Assembly (NCBI RefSeq): GCF_009730915.1
Contig: NC_052477.1
Coordinates: 1,629,699 to 1,693,698, forward strand
DNA length: 64,000 bases
DNA from: Dioscorea cayenensis subsp. rotundata
Lineage: Eukaryota; Streptophyta; Magnoliopsida; Dioscoreales; Dioscoreaceae
Reading direction: 5' to 3'
In this document: piece by piece, positions 11,117 through 24,066 of the stretch
Layout of the letters: each line of letters begins with the position of its first letter
How positions within the stretch are numbered: position 1 is the first letter of the stretch
Position numbers and translations under genes: made by a program
Notes under the pieces: generated by a model
What the model saw: only the letters and a program-made list of their open reading frames with translations
Told to the model about the DNA's origin: nothing
The model's database searches: none

Positions 11117-12244
11117 TGTTAGTTCCGGTGATGTGGTTTGTGGTTTAGTGAACACTCACAACAACAAAAACAGTTTCAAACCAAACAAGAAGGAGACACA
11201 CACAAGTTTGGTAACTTGAGTTCGGCTTCTCTTAGCCTCGTCACAGAGGCTGGCTTGGGAGAAAAACAATCACTAAAGAGGTGAAAATACATGGAGTCAC
11301 AAACCTTTGACTAAGCCAGCTCTCAACGATGAAGATCACTGCCTCTAAATTGTTTGGTGCTCACCTTTCTCCTCAAAGAGTCGCTCAAGAGTCACTTTGC
11401 CAATCTGAGCCAGTACTTATAGAGCACTCTAACGTCCCAAAATCTCGCACATACCTCTTGGGATCTGCATGACTACTAATAATTTGAAACACGCGAAATT
11501 AGCTGTTTGCAACTCGGTTTATATATAAGTTTACCAACATGGCCACTGACAACGACAGGCGGGTTACGGTTGCGTTGCGGACGACCTCCAGTTGACCTCC
11601 GGGTCGTGCCCAGTCAGGGTCGATGCGGTAAATCTCCGATCCATTGTAAGCCCGACTATGGCCTCACCGCCGACGCCCGCTCATCGCAGCAGCGATTACC
11701 ATGAGGGCGCGCATCAGCCGCCGTCTTGTAGGCTTCGAAACTTCTCTCCTAAATTTGATCTTCAAGATTCTCAAACTTGATCTTCGATTCACCCAGTTTG
11801 GTCCTCCGAATCTTCTTGGATTAATAGGCTTCGATGATTACTCATCAGAGTTCTTCAAATCATGTCCTCCTTCATTCACACCATGAATAGATCTTTCTCT
11901 TTAATTAAGCTCTCATATTTAATCTTCAATCGGCACTAAATATGGTGCTTGATATGATCTTGTCTTCAAGTTGTAGGTATTGCCAAAATAACTCCACCAA
12001 GATCTTTAAGATAGCTTCACCATGATCTTCGAGATATTTGGCTCCACATGTTGAGAGACTTACTTACTAAAAATAGCTCCATCAAAGTCTCTTGAGATGT
12101 TTGCCTTGCGCTCCAGTCCTCGCCCTACTGCCATGTCACCATGCTTTGCCACATCGTCGATTATGCTTTGTCGGCCTTGTTGCCACGTCACGCAGTGCAA
12201 AGGTGTCAAATCACTTACCAACTAGTGCTTGGGTTGCACTAACA
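11117..12244 (-). mobile_element. Ty1/copia LTR, copy 1 (3' LTR of the left unit)
   Basis: Starts TGTTAG and ends CTAACA, a perfect 6-bp terminal inverted repeat. Directly to its right lies aatctctctctggcg; the second copy has aatctccctttggcg at the same place. On the minus strand this is a polypurine tract of the form CCAAAGGGAGAT, as expected just before the 3' LTR of a minus-strand element. About 1.13 kb long. It shares extended similarity with 17630-18788 and with 24067-24971. It interrupts a copy of the small array gene. Confidence 0.85.
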
Positions 12245-15200
12245 ATCTCTCTCTGGCGTAATTTGGCACTGCGCCCTACGCACGCGGGCCCGACTCACAG
12301 TTACGACTCCGCAGTACCGGCTCGAGCGGGACCGCGAGACTTTACATCATCAGTTGCTTACAAAATATAACCTGAGGTTACACCGCAACTAGTGATGTAC
12401 AAATTAAGCAGCATACACTACGCGGCCGGTTTGGAACTCGTGCGTGGGCAATTTGCTCTCTCTTTGTGTGCGAATAGATGCTGCTGAAAGTCGGTGGCCA
12501 GTTGTTGCAAGAGTCTTGTTACAACTTCTTCTACAACTCCTCCTATCTTGCGAGAAATCATGCTTCATCGGCTCCCACACTTCGTCGAACTCCTTCTTCT
12601 GGCACATAAGCGACATTAATAAAGCTGTGGCAGAGATGCGGGTGGATGCTGATCCCCAAATGGGTATGTCGTTGTGAGCGCAAACTGGGTTCGGCCTCGA
12701 CTTTTGAATCTTGTAGCATCAAGGGGTTTGGTAAAGATGTCCGCCAATTGCTTTTGTTGCAGCTTATAATCAATAACAATACATCTTGTTTTCACCGAAA
12801 TCTCGGGATAAGTAGTTATCCGAAAGATCTAGCTAATAATGCTTTGAGTGCCGGAATGTTGGGCGGATTCTTGGATAACTCTCAATTGCACTTTTGTTGT
12901 GATAAAGTATAGTCCAATAACCCTTGTTGTGAAAGCGTGTCTTGAAAGCATTTTGCTTCCATCCACAACAATTGAGTACAACGACTTCTGCTGCATGATG
13001 TGTTGACCTGCGCGATTGGAGTGAAAGTGGAACTTTGCTTCTTACTATACCATGTAGCACGTTGTTACCCGAGATAGAAACGTCGTCTGGCGGCGCTTTT
13101 CTATCTATCGCCAATGCTTTCACGCTTAATCTGCATCTCTATACCGCATGAGATCGTGAGTTGGAGTCTTTTGGGCCACCAAATTCCATCCTGATACTGT
13201 GATTGCCATGTAGACATGTCGATGCGTTTAGCTTGATTTGTCCAAATGAGACTCCTTTGGTGTTTGCTTGATGTCTTACGCGACAACTCCAACAGAAAGA
13301 CCAATAATACGCACTGCTGGTGCGCGAGGGCCGAGTAAGCTTCCAATCATGCTTCTATAGAGACTTGGGTCTACATCACTTTCCATGCTCATCTGTCAAC
13401 TCGATTCCACATTCATGGGTGTTTCTCATATGTCTAGCCTTTTCCAAGCGAAATCTTTTCACCGGAAATTACGTGCGTACTTGGTTTGAGAAATAAAATT
13501 CCTTCTTTTGCATTGTTTGATTTAGAAACCAGTAGTTCGGTTCCACCCTGCATGCCTCCATCTCGAAACTCTTCTTTGCATTAGATGAACAAACTCTGTC
13601 CACTTGCCTTTGTGAGGTTGAGACCAAATATGATATCATCAACATAAATTTGTGCGCGCGCATCAGATCTGAGTGAGACTTCTTTGCCATGACTAAAGTC
13701 TTGTGCCTGCTCCCCCTCTTTGATGTACCCTATCAAGTAAAATTTTGTGAGCCTTTCATACCAAGCCCGAGGGCTTGCTCAGCCATAGGTGTCTTCTGCA
13801 ATTTGAATACATAATCTGTGTTGAGGATCTTCAAAGCCTTTTGGTTTGCTCTTAAATACTTAACTCGCTTAGAAAAGCCATTAAGAAAAGCACTCTTGAC
13901 ATCCAGTACGGTGTAGCTTGAACCCCGCACAACGTCTCTCTGCTTCTTTCAATAATCGATGGATTCCAGGCGTGCTGGCCGGTGCACATCTTTCACATCA
14001 AAGTCCGCTCCTACGACTTGAGTATATCCTTGAGCCGCTGGTCTTTGCTTTTATTTACGGTGATGTTGCGCTGTCATCGGTCTTGATAGCTTGAAAATCC
14101 ATGGATTCCAATAACATTCTGCATCTTTTGGCCTTGGGACCGATGTCCACACTTCATTTCGGTCAAAGCGATTCAACTCTTGCTTGCATTCTGAGCCATC
14201 CGGTGTTCATCGACTGAAAGCTTCTCTTTGACATTCTTTGGTTCAAATAAGAGATGTAACACTGCTGTGCATGTGGCGCGAGTTCTCGATAATCCTCCAG
14301 TCAGCAGCGCGGAGTGGGTGGAGTTCTTCTTCCTTCCGGTCACATGCAATCCCACATCTCAATGAGGATGATTCTTCTTTATATCGCGGGATGGTCCAAG
14401 GCCTTTGTCTTCATTATCTTCTTCGAGCAAGTCCTTCGATTGCGGAATGACTTCATACATTTGTAACCCGGTTGCGACATCGATTATAACTGTATGTTGT
14501 GCATGCGAAACACGGCGATTAATGCATTGTTGCGATTGGTGTTGTAACACGTGTTTGCAACATCGCCACTATTTGCTTTAGGCTTCATCTGCTGTCGCTA
14601 TTCTGGGTGATAATAGCGTGTTTGGCTCGCTTGATGTGCCTGTGGTCTCCTTATCGAGAGAAATCATCAGCGCATGGCATGATGTGGTCTCCATCGTCTT
14701 TTTGGTTCTTGAATTGAACTTTCGATATCTTTCTACTGGTTAGTAGGGTATCCCATGAATAATCACTTCAGTCGGCTTTTCTTGTCGAAACTTTCGGTGA
14801 TCTCTATCGTTCGAGAATGTAACGTTGCTTCCAAAGATGTGAAAGTATTTGCGGGATTACAGCCTTTACCTTTCAGAATTTCTTGTAATGGTGTCATGTT
14901 GGTTGAAGGCGAATGTACACTCTGTGATGATGTAGCATGCGGTATTGATTGACTTCGCTCTGAAAATCTTTGTAAGAGAGCTTCTTTGAATTCGACACCA
15001 ACTCTAGCTTCATTTCTAACGGAAAGTGCGCGATTCTTCCTTTCAACCACTCCGTTTTGTTGGCGTTTGGTGCTTTCGAAAATTCATAGCCGAATCCCAT
15101 GTTTCTGCGCTAAATTCGAGTAAATTGAAAGGCGTTTTGAAACTCCCTTGCATGATCGACTCTGATTTTGACAATCTTTCCTATTTGGCCGCTCTTTCTC

Positions 15201-15690
15201 ATTTTGGGTTGCAAGCGTAACTGCCAGAGGCTTCATAAGTTTCCACGATTTTCTCTTTTCAAGAAGTCCACCGCTTCAGTGTTACCCTAGAATAGTCGTC
15301 CACCACGCTTTAAATACATATCTTTTGCAACGCAAGCTTTTACGTTTGTGTGGGTCCAGTAAGATCGCGTCGCGAAAAGTTCCGGCGCTCTTGTTGTACC
15401 AATGTCTTGCACACAACTTTGGCGAGACACGACTTTGTCCCGATTGACAAGGTCCGCATACACGTCTTTCCTTTTTGTAAAGCGGCGGCTCCTTAACAAC
15501 TTTCGAACTACTGTAATCTTCATCGTTCTGTAATTCGAGATGTCGAGCTTCCGATGCCAAATTTCGGTGATGTTGCCGAGATGTGTTATATGAGGACTTC
15601 CGGTTCTCGCTGAAATAGCAGTTGTACGAAGATCTTGAACCGGTTAGAGACACAATGACCAGCTCGATCCGTAGGCAACACACATGTTGA
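12245..15690 (-). pseudogene. Copia pol region, unit 1, degenerate
   Basis: Fragments of a Ty1/copia polyprotein lie in the canonical minus-strand order, in several frames. RNase H is at about 12833-13123 (ends HSKHY, with an SAI motif before it). The end of reverse transcriptase is at 13101-13690. The reverse transcriptase N-terminal part is at 13733-13930 (VLDVKSAFLNG). Integrase is at 14763-15100 (MVERKNR), and the gag-pre-integrase/integrase start is at 15282-15683. The order integrase before reverse transcriptase is diagnostic of copia and excludes gypsy. No frame exceeds about 130 codons; frequent small indels and stops break it, so it is non-coding as sequenced. Its partner at 19648-22030 shows the same domains with different breaks. 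Confidence 0.8.
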
Positions 15691-17629
15691 GTGAATTTTG
15701 CAACGATTTCGATCGCATGGTTGACTTATACTTTAGAAGATTGACTTTTCGTCCCTTCTACATGCAGAATATTTTTCAATTTTGGTTACCGAATCATCAA
15801 TGTTCCTTTTTCCAACTACTTTGGACGCTGCGACGTGTCTCGAAAGTCGCGTGCCCGGTGTGGAGCGTTGCTGTTTGGCAGTGCATCAACCTTTGTTGCT
15901 TTGTCATATGTCGTGAACAACCCTTTGTCATCGAAGCCGCACGGGTTGTTCTTGAGGATCTTTTGATGAAGAGTACCCACTAAATCTCCTTTTACGACCC
16001 ATACATTCTTAGCTTTCTTTTCTTCTTTTCTCTGCTAGTATGAGTACGCCTCGTATTTTGTTTTCTTCTGTCGTCTTTCTTCTGTCTTCCAACATCTTGG
16101 AGCCGGATGTGCCCTTTGACACCACAATAGTGACATATCGGAATCCACTTCTCTGCTTTCGAAGTACTCTGCATGATCTCCTGTTGTATCCTCCATAGGT
16201 TGTGACTTACTTTTGGTCTTATATGTCCTCTTAACGCTTCCACAATGAAAGCATGCTTAAGGAACTTGTCTTCTATATTGTCTCTCTCGCATATCTCCGG
16301 CGGGAATACTTCACTTGGTTGTATTCGTGAGCATTAGATAGAGGAACACAGTCCCGGCTTCAACTTTCGCGTATCTTGTTGTCTCCACGATGTGTCTCTG
16401 TCCTCTTATCACGTTGTGAACTTGTTTGAAAGAAAGGTGACTCATCGATCTTGGCTTTTCCGCTTCTTCGTATAGTTTGCTGGTCTTTTCGGCGTTGTTC
16501 GACTTTTGCTTGACATTCTAAACTCTTTTTCAAAGACTCTTGTTTTGTATGAGCATCTTGTCAAGTCGGCTGAAGTTGGTGCCCATAGAAGAAGATTGTT
16601 TTCGGTCACTTCTTCTGGCTTGACTTAACTTTGGGTGTTGCAGGCGATGTTGTAGCAGGGACTTTTAGCAGGCTTGAAATTACGAGTCTACGTGGTTTGG
16701 TATAAGAGTGTGGTATTGTCATGCTTCCGCTTTGTGCTTTCTTCACAATTTTTACGAAATATCACGCGGTTTCTTGGCCAGGGGCAATTTCTCCTTCTTC
16801 TTCTATGTCTTCCGATGCTGTTTGCATCTCTTTTGGAGGGCTTTGTTGCTTGATTTTTAGAGCTATAATCTTCTTCTCTCTTCTACGGAGTTCAGATTCA
16901 TCTCCTTATGCTTGTAGAGATCCCATCAACTCCTCAAGTCTCCTTAGTTGTGATATCTTTTGCTTCTTCTATTGCGGCAACTCAGCATCAAAATCTTCTT
17001 GGGAGAGATCTAAGTGTCTTCCGGACTAGCTTCTACAGACCTGCCTCCTCCTTGTAGTGACTTTGATTTGCTTTAATGTCCATCAGTTTCGCGTTGAACA
17101 TGGCTGTTGTCTCTTAGCTTACCTCTCATCCACGAGATTCTCGAACATAGTTGTTAGCGTGTGCGTTTAGATTCTCTTACCAAGTTTGTCCCTTCATGTG
17201 AATGGTTTGAGCAGAATCCTCCCAAAGCTTTTCTTGGCGCTCCTCGCATGTTCTGCGATATACTTGCGGGCGGTTCTCATCAACACCTCAAGAAAATTGC
17301 ATTTAGAGCTTTTCCATTAGCATTAGCTGCGCATGTCACGACACTCCGGAAGCTTTTCTTTCTTCATGATCGCGTTCTCGTCTTCATCGTCAACTGGAAG
17401 TAGGAAAGGGGCCATCCCTTCTTCTGCAGCAAATCCATGCGCTCTCGTCGATGAGACTTGATAAGCAGCACTTCATGCGAGCCTTCCAATGTGGATAGTT
17501 GGATCCGTTTAACACGCGTGGTGGGTGTGTGCAGGCTTCACTTCTTTTCCGACGCATCAATGGAACTTGTTAGGTTCTCGCCGCTTTGAAACCAAAGGAA
17601 GCGGCTGACCAGAATCTCGTGACCGCGCA
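15691..17629 (-). pseudogene. Copia gag and leader region, unit 1, degenerate
   Basis: Lies 5' of pol on the minus strand. A zinc-knuckle-like motif CHYCGVKGHIR is at about 16120; the final cysteine of a CCHC knuckle is not in frame, consistent with decay. The remainder has no long open frame. The segment next to the right-hand LTR (about 17600-17629) is where the primer binding site should be. A TGGT-like start can be suspected there, but I could not assign a tRNA. Confidence 0.6.
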
Positions 17630-18788
17630 TGAGTTCCGGTGATGTGGTTTGTCAGTTTTAGTGAACACTCACGCTCGCGCAAAAGAAAAACTCACACGAA
17701 GCAAAACGAAGAGACACGCAAGTTTGGTAACCAGGTTCAGCTTCTACCTCCCGGCGTCACGGGGGCAGGCTTGAGAAAACGACAATCCGCCAAAGAGCGA
17801 GCACATGTACAGAAACACTTTGTCACTCACTCTGTCATGATAAAAGATCACTACCCTCCTGTGTTTGGTGCGCGCTGCTTTCTCACTCGAAGAGAGCACT
17901 CAGAGGTCACACGCTTACAATCTGACGAGAAGTAACTTATATATGGGCGCCTCCAGCGTCCCAAATATAACCACGTACTACTCTTTTTAGAGTCTCCATG
18001 ACTACTAATTTAAAAAGCTCTGCGCGAGAAGTAGTACATTGCGACTCTGGTGTAACATAAGTTGCGGCTATTTGCGGCTAGCGGCTTGGCGCGGGTTGGG
18101 CGTAGCGTTAGCGAGCGACCTCATAGGACCCATCGACCTCCCGGGTCATGCTTGAGTCAAGTGCGATGCGGCAAAGTCTCAGATCATTGCCGCAACTGCC
18201 TGCCTCCTCGGCTCCTCATCGCGCGGGTCCCCTCGCCCAAAGAGCGACGTCCTTGATCGTCTTCGCTGAAACTTGCAAACTTCTCCACTAAATTTGGTCT
18301 TCAAAGATTCTCAAACTTACGATGTTGAGTCACACCCAGGATTTGTCGCGAGAATCTTCTTGGATTAATAGACTGCAATGATTCACCAAGTGAGGATTCT
18401 TCAAATCATGTCTCAACTTGATTTCGCGCCATGAATAGATCTTTTCTTTAATTAAGCTTCCGCCCATATTTAATCTTCAATCACCTAAATATGGTCTTCG
18501 ATATGATCTTGTCTTCAGGAGTTTGTGGGTATTGCCATAACTCCACCAAGAGATCTTTTAAGATAGCGCATGATCTTGAGATGTTGGCTCCATGTTAGAG
18601 GCTCTACTAAAATAAACTCCATCGAGAGATCTTCGAGATGTTTGCCTTGCGCTCCAGTCTCCTTGCCATGTCACCATGCTTGCCACATCATCAATTATGC
18701 TTTGTCACCTTGCAGTTTTGCCACGCGTCACTTGGTCCTGAGTGTCCAAAATCATGCCAATAACTAGTGCTTGGGATGCTGGCTAACA
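17630..18788 (-). mobile_element. Ty1/copia LTR, copy 2 (shared middle LTR)
   Basis: Begins tgagttccggtgatg (one or two bases different from TGTTAG of the other copies) and ends CTAACA, followed by a polypurine tract on the minus strand (aatctccctttgg on plus). About 1.16 kb. It serves as 5' LTR of the left unit and 3' LTR of the right unit, so the two internal regions share one LTR. Confidence 0.85.
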
Positions 18789-21700
18789 ATCTCCCTTTGG
18801 CGTAATTTGTGTGGCGTTGCTGCACCGGAGGCCGACTCTGTTACAACTCCCCAGTACAAGCGCGGGACACTGAGACTTTACATCATCTAGTTAACACAAA
18901 ATATGATGAACGCACCATGACTGGTGATGCACACACAAATTAACACATACGCCCGACCCGGGATTTTGGAACTGCGAGTGCGTTAGGCGATTTCTCTGTT
19001 AATACGAATACGTTCTGCCAAAGTCTTCCTTGGTTGTTGCAAAGTCTTGTTACAACTTCTTCTACAACTCCTCTATCTTCGGATCATCGTTCATCGGCTC
19101 ACAGCCGTCGCGAACTCTGCTTCTTCTGGCGCAAAAGCGACATTAATAAAGACGCGCTTATGCGAGCTGGCGGTCGTTCTACGATCCCCAATGGGTATTA
19201 AATTTAGCGAGAGCGATTTCGCCCTCGACTTACACGAGATCTTGTAGCATCAAGGGGTTTGGTAAAGATGTCGCCAATTGGCACTGCACATTTGCAACAT
19301 AATCAATAACAAGCAATGTCTTTGTCACACCAAATCTCGAGGATAAAGTGTTGTCGAAGAATCGGTATGTTTGATGCGAGAATGTTGAAGGCGGATTCTT
19401 GTTATATCAATTGCACTTTTTGTTGTCCACAAAATATAGTCAGATAACCCTTGTTGTAAGCCATAGTCTTTCAAGCGTTTGCTTCATCCACAACAATTGA
19501 GTACAACAACTTCTAGTCTGCGATGTATTGACCTGCGGTGGAGAGTGAAATGGAACTTTGCTTCTTACTATGCATGCCAACCAAGTTGTTAGGAGAGAGA
19601 CGGCTTATCCTCACGAAGTAGCTTTTTCTATCATCAATGTCGCTTAATCATAAATGCATCGCTATGCCTCGCACTGCAGATGTGAGTTGAGTCGCTTTTG
19701 AATACCGATTCCATGATACTTGGTGCCATGAACATGTCGGGTGATCGTTTAGCGTGTCGGAGGCCGAGACTCCTTTGGTGTTTGCTTGATATCTTACCTG
19801 AAACTCCTTAACTGAAAGATATGTCCGCACGCTAGGCGTGAAGATGAGGTAAGCTTCCAATCATGCTTCTATAGAGACTTGGGTCTACATCTTTTCCATG
19901 CTCATCTTTTGTCAGCCGATCGCATTCATGGGTGTTCTACTGCCTATGTCTAGCCTTTTCCAAGCCAAATCTTTTCACCCAGTGCATTGTTGCTGTTGCA
20001 TACTTGGTTTGAGAAATATTCCTTCTTTGCATTGTTTGATTTGGAAACCCAGCCAGTTCGGTTCACCTACCATGCTCATCTCAAAGCTCTTCTTGCGTAG
20101 ATGAACAAACTCATCCTGCCTTTGCTGAGTTGAACAAAATATGATATCATCGGCATAATTTGTGCCACCATAAGATCTGATTTGAGACTTCTTTATGAAT
20201 AAGAGTGCTTGTACGCTCCCCTCTTTGATAGCCCTTTTCAAGAAAGTACAGGAACTCTGTGAGCGCTTTCATACACCAAGCCGAGGAGCTTGCTTCAAAT
20301 ATGGAGTAGTAGCACTTCTTCAATTTGAATACATAATACGAATGTTGAGGGATCTTCAAAGCACTTTTGGTTTGCTCCACAAATACTTCTTCACTTGAAA
20401 ACCATTAAGAAAAGCACTCTTACGACATCCATTTGATGTAGCCAAGACAATACAACGTGCTACGCTTTAACGATAATGCTGATGGATTCAAGCGTTATGG
20501 CGGTGCAAATATTTCTCATCGAAAAGTCGGCTCACGCTCGACTTGAGTATATCCTTGAGCCACTGGTCTTTGCTTTATTTCTGGTGATGTTGCTTTATCC
20601 TTCAGGTCTTGTTCTTGAAAATCCACTTAGTTCCAGCAACATTCACATCTTTTGGCCTTGGGACCCGATGTCCACACTTCATTTTCGAACAAAGTACGAG
20701 TTCAACTCTTCTTCTGCGTTACTGACCGTCGGTGATATTCGTCAACTAAAAGCTTCTTTGATATTCTTTGGTTCGATAAAGAGATGTAACATGTGTAGCT
20801 TAGGCTTCCGGCAGTTCTCGATAATCTGTATCGCTTTGAGTGCGTACGGTTCGTTCTTCCTTCAGCGATCCACGTACCAATCACATTCTCGATGGGGACG
20901 AGTTCTTCTTTTATTCTCGATGGTTCAGAGGCTACTGTCTTCCATTATCTTCTTCATCGTCGCCGATTGCGGAATGACTTCATACATGTTGTAACTTCGG
21001 TTCGCGACGCCGGTTACTCTTTATGTTGTTATGCATGCTGAAACACGAGCGATAATGCATTGTTGCGGTTGGTGACGCTGTCTTTGTGTTTGCAACATTT
21101 TCGGCTTTGCCGCTCTTCAGTCACGCTGAGTCGCTATTACGCGCGAGTGACTATGCTTGTTTGCGACTCACTTGATGTTGCGCTGGTCTCCATGTCGGAG
21201 ACGATCATCAACTTGATGACATTAATGGTCTCCATCATGCTTTTGGTTCTTTGAGATTGAACACTCGATTATGCTCTACTAGTTGTAGAATATCCGCTTG
21301 AATAATCCTTATCACGTCACTTGTCGAAACTTTCGGTGATCTCTATCATTCGAGAATGTATCGTGCTTCAAAGATATGTGAAAGTATTTGAGATTTGGCC
21401 TTTTACCTTTCAAATTTCATGTGGTGTCATGTTGGTTGAAGGCAGCGAATGTACGCGCTGATGATGATGCAGCATGCTGGTATTGATTGCTTCCGCCCAA
21501 AAATCTTGTGTGAGAGCTTCTTTGATTCAACATAACTCCTAGCGTTTCTTGGAGAGTGCGATTCTTCCACCTTTCCAACCACTCCGTTTTGTTGAGGAGT
21601 TTTTGGTGCTTGAAAATTCATGCCCGAATGCTCCATGTCTCTTTGCTAAATTAGGTACAGAATTGAGGCGTTTCAAACTCCTGCGCTTGATCAGTCCTCG

Positions 21701-22030
21701 GTGACCAATCTCTTTCCTATTTGACACTCTTTCTCATTTTGGGTGCAAGCACTTAACTTCTTCGAAAGAGCTTCATAAGTTTCTGATCTTTCGAAAGTCC
21801 CACCCAAGTGTTACCTAGAATAGTCATCAACACACACAAATACATATCTTTTGCTGACAAGCTTTACGTTTGTGTGGGTCCCAATAGATATCCGTAGTGC
21901 AAAAGTTCCGCGCCTCTTGTTGTACCAATGTCTTGCACAACTTTGTGAGAAACCGCGACTTTGTTTTCGAGTTGACAAAGGTCGCGTACACCATCTTTCC
22001 TTTGTAAGCTTGGGCACTCCTTAACAACTT
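18789..22030 (-). pseudogene. Copia pol region, unit 2, degenerate
   Basis: Second copy of the same pol region. Reverse transcriptase motifs are clearer here. YADDIIF, a copia active-site variant of YVDD, lies in the 19975-20241 frame, followed by an EFVHLRKKSFEMSM-like block and an LGFQIKQ block. An upstream frame at 20147-20380 carries YVFKLKK. Integrase TPQQNGVV is at 21427-21636, and the integrase start with KRYVFVCVDDYSR is at 21811-22027. All blocks are in different frames; stops and frameshifts make it inactive. Parts match unit 1 closely, differing by many short indels. Confidence 0.8.
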
Positions 22031-24066
22031 TCATTTACGTAATCTTCATCGGGTTCACGTAATTCGAGATGTCCAAGCTTCGATGCCAAATTCCGGTGAC
22101 TGTTGCAAGATAGTGTTACCTCGCGGACTTCCGGTTTCTCTAACCAGATAGGTATTGTCTGAAGATCTTGAACCCGGTTAGAGATTCATGGTGACCGAGC
22201 GTCAGTCATAGACAAACACACGTCGTCATGGTGAAATTTTACCAGCGATTTCGATCTGCGTAGTTGACTTATACTTAGAAGAGTTTGCTTTCGACGCTTC
22301 TACATGCGAGATATATTTTCAATTTTGGATTTCGTCATCAGTGTTCCTTTTTCCAACTACTTGACCTTTCGACCATCTCCAAAGTCGCGTGCGAGTTGGA
22401 CATTCTTTGTAGTCGTCAAAAACGCTTTGTTGCTGTCGTCATGTGCTGAACAACCAGCTTTGTCGAAAATACCGGTTGTCTTAGAAGGATCACGCGATGA
22501 AGTACCCACTAAATCTTTCCTTTTACATTATACATTCTTTTTCTTTCTTCTTTTCTCTAGTATAGGAATGCGCCTCCTTATTTTTGTTTTCTTTATGTCT
22601 TTCTTCATCTTCCAACATCTTGAGCCGGATGTGCCTTTGACTGCAATAGTGACATCTCCGGAATCACTTCTTTGCTTTTCCAAGTACTACATGATTCCTC
22701 ATATCTTCAACCGATTGATGACACTGGTCTTATATAATACTCTTCTTCCTGATAAGCATGTAGGAACTTGTCTTCTATATTATCCTCTTCTCCATGTTAT
22801 CTTGGCGGATTTGTATTCATGGGCATTAGATAGAACACAATCGGCTTCAACTTTGCATATCTTGTCTCTGATGTCTCTTCTATCGTTAGCCGACTTGTTT
22901 GAGGTGACTCATCAATCTTGGCTTTTTCCTTTCTTCATATAGTTTATGTGCTTTTTCATTGTTCAACTTTCTTGACGATCTTTTAACTCTTTTGAGACTC
23001 TTGTTTTGTATGAGCATCTTGTCAAGTTTTTTTATTTCAAGTTAGGCACCATGAGAGAAGATTGTTTTCAGTCACTTCTTCCAAAACGACTTCTTTAGGT
23101 GTTTAGCGATGTTATGCCAGACTTTACCAAAAAGCACTTGAAATTTCTGAAATCTCATCGAGTTGGTATGAAAGTGTAGTATTAGCGCATCTTCCGCTGT
23201 CTGTCTAATTTTTTACGAAGTGCTCTTGCGATTTCTTGACCAAAGGGCAATTTATCGCCTAACTATTCTATGTCTTGATCTATTGCGTCTCACCCCAGGC
23301 TTTGTTGTGATTTTTTAGAGCTATCTTCTTCTCTTCTACAGGTTGATTCATCTCATGTCTTGTAGAGATCCATCGACTCATCAGTCTCATAGTTGTGATA
23401 TCTTTTGCTTCTTCTATTCGCGAGCAACTTTAGCATCAAATCTTCTTGGGAGATCTAAGTGTCTTCGGGACCGAACTGCTTGTCACAGATACTCCTTCTT
23501 GCATTGGTAGGCGATTTGCTAACAACCGTGATTTTCGTTGAACATGGCTGTCCTCTTTAACCTGCTCATCCACGAGATTCTCGGGAACATAGTTGTTGCG
23601 TTTGGAGTTTAGATTCTCTTACCAAGTTTGTCCACTTCATGAATGGTTTTGAAGAATCTCCCGAGCTTTTCTTGGCAACTCTCGCATGTTGCGATATACT
23701 TGAGCCCAGGTTCTCGTCCAACACCTCAAAGTGCATTTAGAGCTTTTTCATTAGGTGGCTTCTTGGCGTGTCGCCCGGCAGCTCCAATGACTTTTTCTTC
23801 TTCATGATCACGTTCCTACGTCTTCGTCCAAGCCCAGAGTAGGAAGAGACCATCCTTCTTCTCACAATCCATGCACTTTCCTCATCCAATGAGACTTGAT
23901 AAAACGCCTTATTACGAGCCTTCCAATATGGATAGTTGGATCCGTTAAGCGGCGGTGGTATGTGTGACGGAGCTCGCTTTTAGGCCATCGATGGAACTTG
24001 TTGGGACCTGCTTGGAGCTTTGAAATAAGCGGGAAAAGCAGGCGACCAGGTCTCACGACCACCACT
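22031..24066 (-). pseudogene. Copia gag and leader region, unit 2, degenerate
   Basis: Corresponds to 15691-17629 by position and sequence (for example the aagtacccactaaatc stretch at about 22500 matches that at about 15973). The 212-codon plus-strand frame at 22304-22942 is an antisense shadow. No intact gag. Confidence 0.6.

Noticed and set aside
22304-22942. 212-codon plus-strand frame in the retrotransposon
   Set aside because: Antisense to the gag region of a minus-strand copia element; no recognisable domain.
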